A stretch of DNA of 64,000 bases from Nostoc sp. FACHB-280 (GTDB lineage Bacteria > Cyanobacteriota > Cyanobacteriia > Cyanobacteriales > Nostocaceae): positions 1 to 64,000 of the forward strand of contig NZ_JACJSD010000011.1 in the NCBI RefSeq assembly GCF_014697615.1, read 5' to 3'. Made by a program: the position numbers and the translations under genes. This document shows, one piece after another, positions 61,732 through 64,000 of the stretch. The notes under the pieces are model-generated. The model was not told the origin of the DNA. It worked only from the letters and a program-made list of their open reading frames with translations, and made no database searches. The first letter of the stretch is position 1; each line of letters opens with the position of its first letter.

Positions 61732-63315
61732 ATGACTCAAATAAATGGTAATCGTCTCAATGGCAATAATGGTAACGGTAAACATCATCCCGAAACTCCT
61801 AACGAATCACCTGTATTAACATCTGTAAAGAAAGTTTCCCAACAGCCTTTAATTAATCAAAGATTTGATAACTTTGAACAATCGGTTGTTTTACGCCAGT
61901 CTCCAGTTTGGTCACGCACAATTATGTTGACCTTGATAGCATTAGCTGGATTTGGTATTGCTTGGGCTTGTATTGCCAAAATTGAACAAGTTGTACCTGC
62001 GACTGGACAATTAAAACCTCAAGGAACAGTCAAAGAAGTGCAAGCACCAGTCAATGGTGTCGTCAAAGCAATTTATGTAAAAGATGGGCAGAAAGTCAAC
62101 CAAGGAGATTTATTACTCACCTTTGAAACCGTTGCGACTATAGCCGAATTAAATTCCTTAATTCAAGTACGGAATAGTTTGATTCGAGAAAACCAAATTT
62201 ATCGCCGCTTGATGAATTCTAGTTATACTGTTGGTTCAGAATTAGAATTTTTACGTAGTAGATTACCAACAGATGCCGTATTTTTGTTGAAAAGTCGCGC
62301 CGCCTTAGTTGCTGAAAATGAATTGTTACGCAAAGAACTAAGAAATTCCTCATCTACTCAAGGGCTGGGCGTAGACGAACAACAACGTCTACAAGTGTCT
62401 AAACTAGAATTAGCTACCCGCGCTAATGCAGCACAATTAGAAATTGAAAAAACCAAAAAACAACTAACCCAAAACCAAGTTAAAATCGCTGATACCCAAT
62501 CAAGTTTAGCAATTCAACAGCAGATTTTCAGTAGACTGAAAACCTTGGCTGAAGAAGGGGGAATTTCTCAGTTACAATATCTGAATCAACAACAACAAGT
62601 CCAAACCCTAGAAGCCGAAGTCGCCCAATTACAAGAAGAAGATAAACGCCTCAAATATGAAATTGAAAAAGGACGGCAAGAACTAACTAATACTGTAGCG
62701 GTTTCCGGTAAAAATGTTTTAGAAAAAATCTCAGAAAATAAACAGCGTATCGCAGATATTGATAGCCAATTTATCAAAATTGTCCTAGAAAACGAACAAC
62801 GTTTAGCAGATATTACCAGTAAACTTTCCCAAGCTCAACTCAATCTCAGATACCAAGAACTCCGCGCACCTGTGAGTGGGACAGTTTTTGATTTACAAGC
62901 AAAAAATCCTGGGTTTGTAGCCAATTCAACCCAAAAATTACTGCAAATTGTCCCCAACGATAAGTATATTGCTGACGTATTTATTACTAATCAAGATATT
63001 GGTTTTGTCCGGGAAGGAATGAAGGCGGATATCAGAATTGATTCTTTTCCTTTCAGTGAATTTGGTGATATTAAAGGAGAATTAGTTTCGGTTGGTTCTG
63101 ATGCTTTACCACCAGATGAAACTCATAAATTCTACCGATTCCCTGCCAGAATATCCTTAGATAAGCAAGCACTCGAAATGAATGGGAAACAACTACCCTT
63201 GCAGTCTGGGATGTCAATCACAGCTAACATTAAAGTGCGTGAAGAAAGAACAGTCATGAGTTTGTTTACTGAGTTGTTTACCAAGCAAGTGGATAGTTTG
63301 AAAGAAGTCCGCTAA
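61732..63315 (+). CDS. HlyD-family periplasmic adaptor of type I secretion
   Basis: The 527-residue protein has a cytoplasmic Asn/Gly-rich N terminus (MTQINGNRLNGNNGNGKHH), one membrane helix (about 64-84, IMLTLIALAGFGIAWACIAKI), a lipoyl-like half-motif (VVPATGQLKPQGTVKEVQAPVNGVVKAIYVKDGQKVNQGDLLL), a long coiled coil (about 180-380) and the closing beta domain (LRYQELRAPVSGTVFDLQ; DIGFVREGMKADIRIDSFPFSEFG). It bridges the ABC exporter to a TolC-like outer-membrane channel, which is not encoded here. It forms an operon with the exporter. Confidence 0.92.
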   Translation: MTQINGNRLNGNNGNGKHHPETPNESPVLTSVKKVSQQPLINQRFDNFEQSVVLRQSPVWSRTIMLTLIALAGFGIAWACIAKIEQVVPATGQLKPQGTVKEVQAPVNGVVKAIYVKDGQKVNQGDLLLTFETVATIAELNSLIQVRNSLIRENQIYRRLMNSSYTVGSELEFLRSRLPTDAVFLLKSRAALVAENELLRKELRNSSSTQGLGVDEQQRLQVSKLELATRANAAQLEIEKTKKQLTQNQVKIADTQSSLAIQQQIFSRLKTLAEEGGISQLQYLNQQQQVQTLEAEVAQLQEEDKRLKYEIEKGRQELTNTVAVSGKNVLEKISENKQRIADIDSQFIKIVLENEQRLADITSKLSQAQLNLRYQELRAPVSGTVFDLQAKNPGFVANSTQKLLQIVPNDKYIADVFITNQDIGFVREGMKADIRIDSFPFSEFGDIKGELVSVGSDALPPDETHKFYRFPARISLDKQALEMNGKQLPLQSGMSITANIKVREERTVMSLFTELFTKQVDSLKEVR

Positions 63316-63414
63316 ATTTGGCGCTTTGAGTTTTGTTACAGCGATCGCATTTACACCAACCTATAACTTTACGGTAAAGTAAAGGCGATCGCATATTTAT
63401 TTCTACCTACTTGT

Positions 63415-63912
63415 ATGGTTTTTCCTCAACGCATCGAACCAGCACCTGGACAAGAATCAGTATGGGATTATCCCCGTCCCCCGCGCTTAGAACCTGTCAA
63501 CAAACACATACAGATAATTTTTAATGGCGTAACCATTGCAGACACCCACAACGCCAAACGTGTCTTAGAAACCAGCCATCCACCTTCTTACTACCTTCCC
63601 CCTGAAGATATCAAAATGGAATATTTGATATCAGTACCACAATCTAGTTTTTGCGAGTGGAAAGGACGCGCAGGCTATTACACCATTCGCGTTGGTGATA
63701 AAGAAGTCCAAAACGCCGCTTGGTATTATCCCAGCCCAACATCAGCGTTTGCATCCATTAAAGACCATGTGGCTTTTTATGCTCATTTAATGGATGCTTG
63801 TTATGTAGATGGTGAAAAAGTCCAGCCACAACCAGGAAACTTCTACGGTGGTTGGGTGACTAATAATATTGTCGGGCCATTTAAAGGCAGCCCCGGTACT
63901 TGGGGATGGTAA
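63415..63912 (+). CDS. DUF427 domain protein
   Basis: The 165-residue protein contains the DUF427 core: IQIIFNGVTIADTHNAKRVLETSHPPSYYLPPEDIKMEYL, CEWKGRAGYYTIRVGDKEVQNAAWYYPSPTSAFASIKDHVAFY, then DACYVDGEKVQPQPGNFYGGWV. DUF427 proteins are small beta-rich proteins, often of unknown function. The extra C-terminal stretch (PGNFYGGWVTNNIVGPFKGSPGTWGW) is the form common in cyanobacteria. The 99-nt gap after hlyD holds two HIP1-type sites, so it is not clearly part of the secretion operon. Confidence 0.87.
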   Translation: MVFPQRIEPAPGQESVWDYPRPPRLEPVNKHIQIIFNGVTIADTHNAKRVLETSHPPSYYLPPEDIKMEYLISVPQSSFCEWKGRAGYYTIRVGDKEVQNAAWYYPSPTSAFASIKDHVAFYAHLMDACYVDGEKVQPQPGNFYGGWVTNNIVGPFKGSPGTWGW

Positions 63913-64000
63913 ATTGTTAAGTTAAAAAACTCTCTAACCTATCACCTGTAACCTGTCACCTATAACCTACTCAAAACAACAACACCCAAACTACTACTCA

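Overview
The window looks like chromosomal DNA of a filamentous heterocyst-type cyanobacterium (Nostoc/Anabaena group). The evidence is abundant HIP1 octamers (gcgatcgc) inside and between genes, cyanobacterial genes (psb28-2, ycf51, a desC-like desaturase, nucA/nuiA, a CYP110-like P450, a Ser/Thr-His multi-kinase), and intergenic spaces full of heptamer tandem repeats, hairpin repeats and a MITE-like element. No rRNA, tRNA, CRISPR array, prophage or transposase gene was seen.

Layout. 0-3.5 kb: a hicBA toxin-antitoxin remnant, leuC-leuD and a Nudix hydrolase, all on the minus strand. 3.5-8.9 kb: a TetR regulator with an unusual C-terminal domain, divergent from an acyl desaturase with two matching palindromic operators between them; then a TIGR02588/TIGR02587-like membrane pair, ogt, a small phosphatase and a lipoprotein. 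9-14.4 kb: a PEP-CTERM gene fragment, two secreted carbohydrate-binding-like proteins, trmJ, a membrane-anchored class A beta-lactamase-like protein and psb28-2. 14.6-24.4 kb: dnaJ/dnaK, an M28 peptidase, a membrane WD40 protein and a very large fused 5-oxoprolinase. 24.5-34.5 kb: small regulators, a GH31 glucosidase, a hybrid histidine kinase, the secreted nuclease NucA with its inhibitor NuiA, and a MAPEG protein. 35-43.2 kb: an 1888-residue multi-kinase, then a sesquiterpene synthase/P450 pair, followed by about 1.5 kb without genes. 44.6-48.6 kb: ycf51, a repeat-rich spacer, an iron-type alcohol dehydrogenase and an aminotransferase.

49.2-58.3 kb is the most coherent functional region. 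It holds a squalene/phytoene-synthase-family gene, hpnH (adenosylhopane synthase), hpnA, an RND transporter whose stop codon overlaps the hpnA start, a ferritin-like putative diiron protein and hpnG (adenosylhopane nucleosidase). Together these form a hopanoid precursor and side-chain locus with two members, the diiron protein and the RND pump, whose hopanoid roles are inferred only from position. 58.7-63.3 kb encodes a type I secretion ABC exporter, with a cyclic-nucleotide-binding-like domain and a protease-dead C39 domain, plus its HlyD adaptor; a DUF427 protein closes the window.

The points most worth a second look are the TetR / degenerate tyrosine-recombinase fusion with paired operators, three repeat-derived in-frame insertions inside the oxoprolinase gene, the diiron protein in the hopanoid locus, and the MITE-like element near 45.4 kb. 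All family calls are by eye from motifs; no database search was run.
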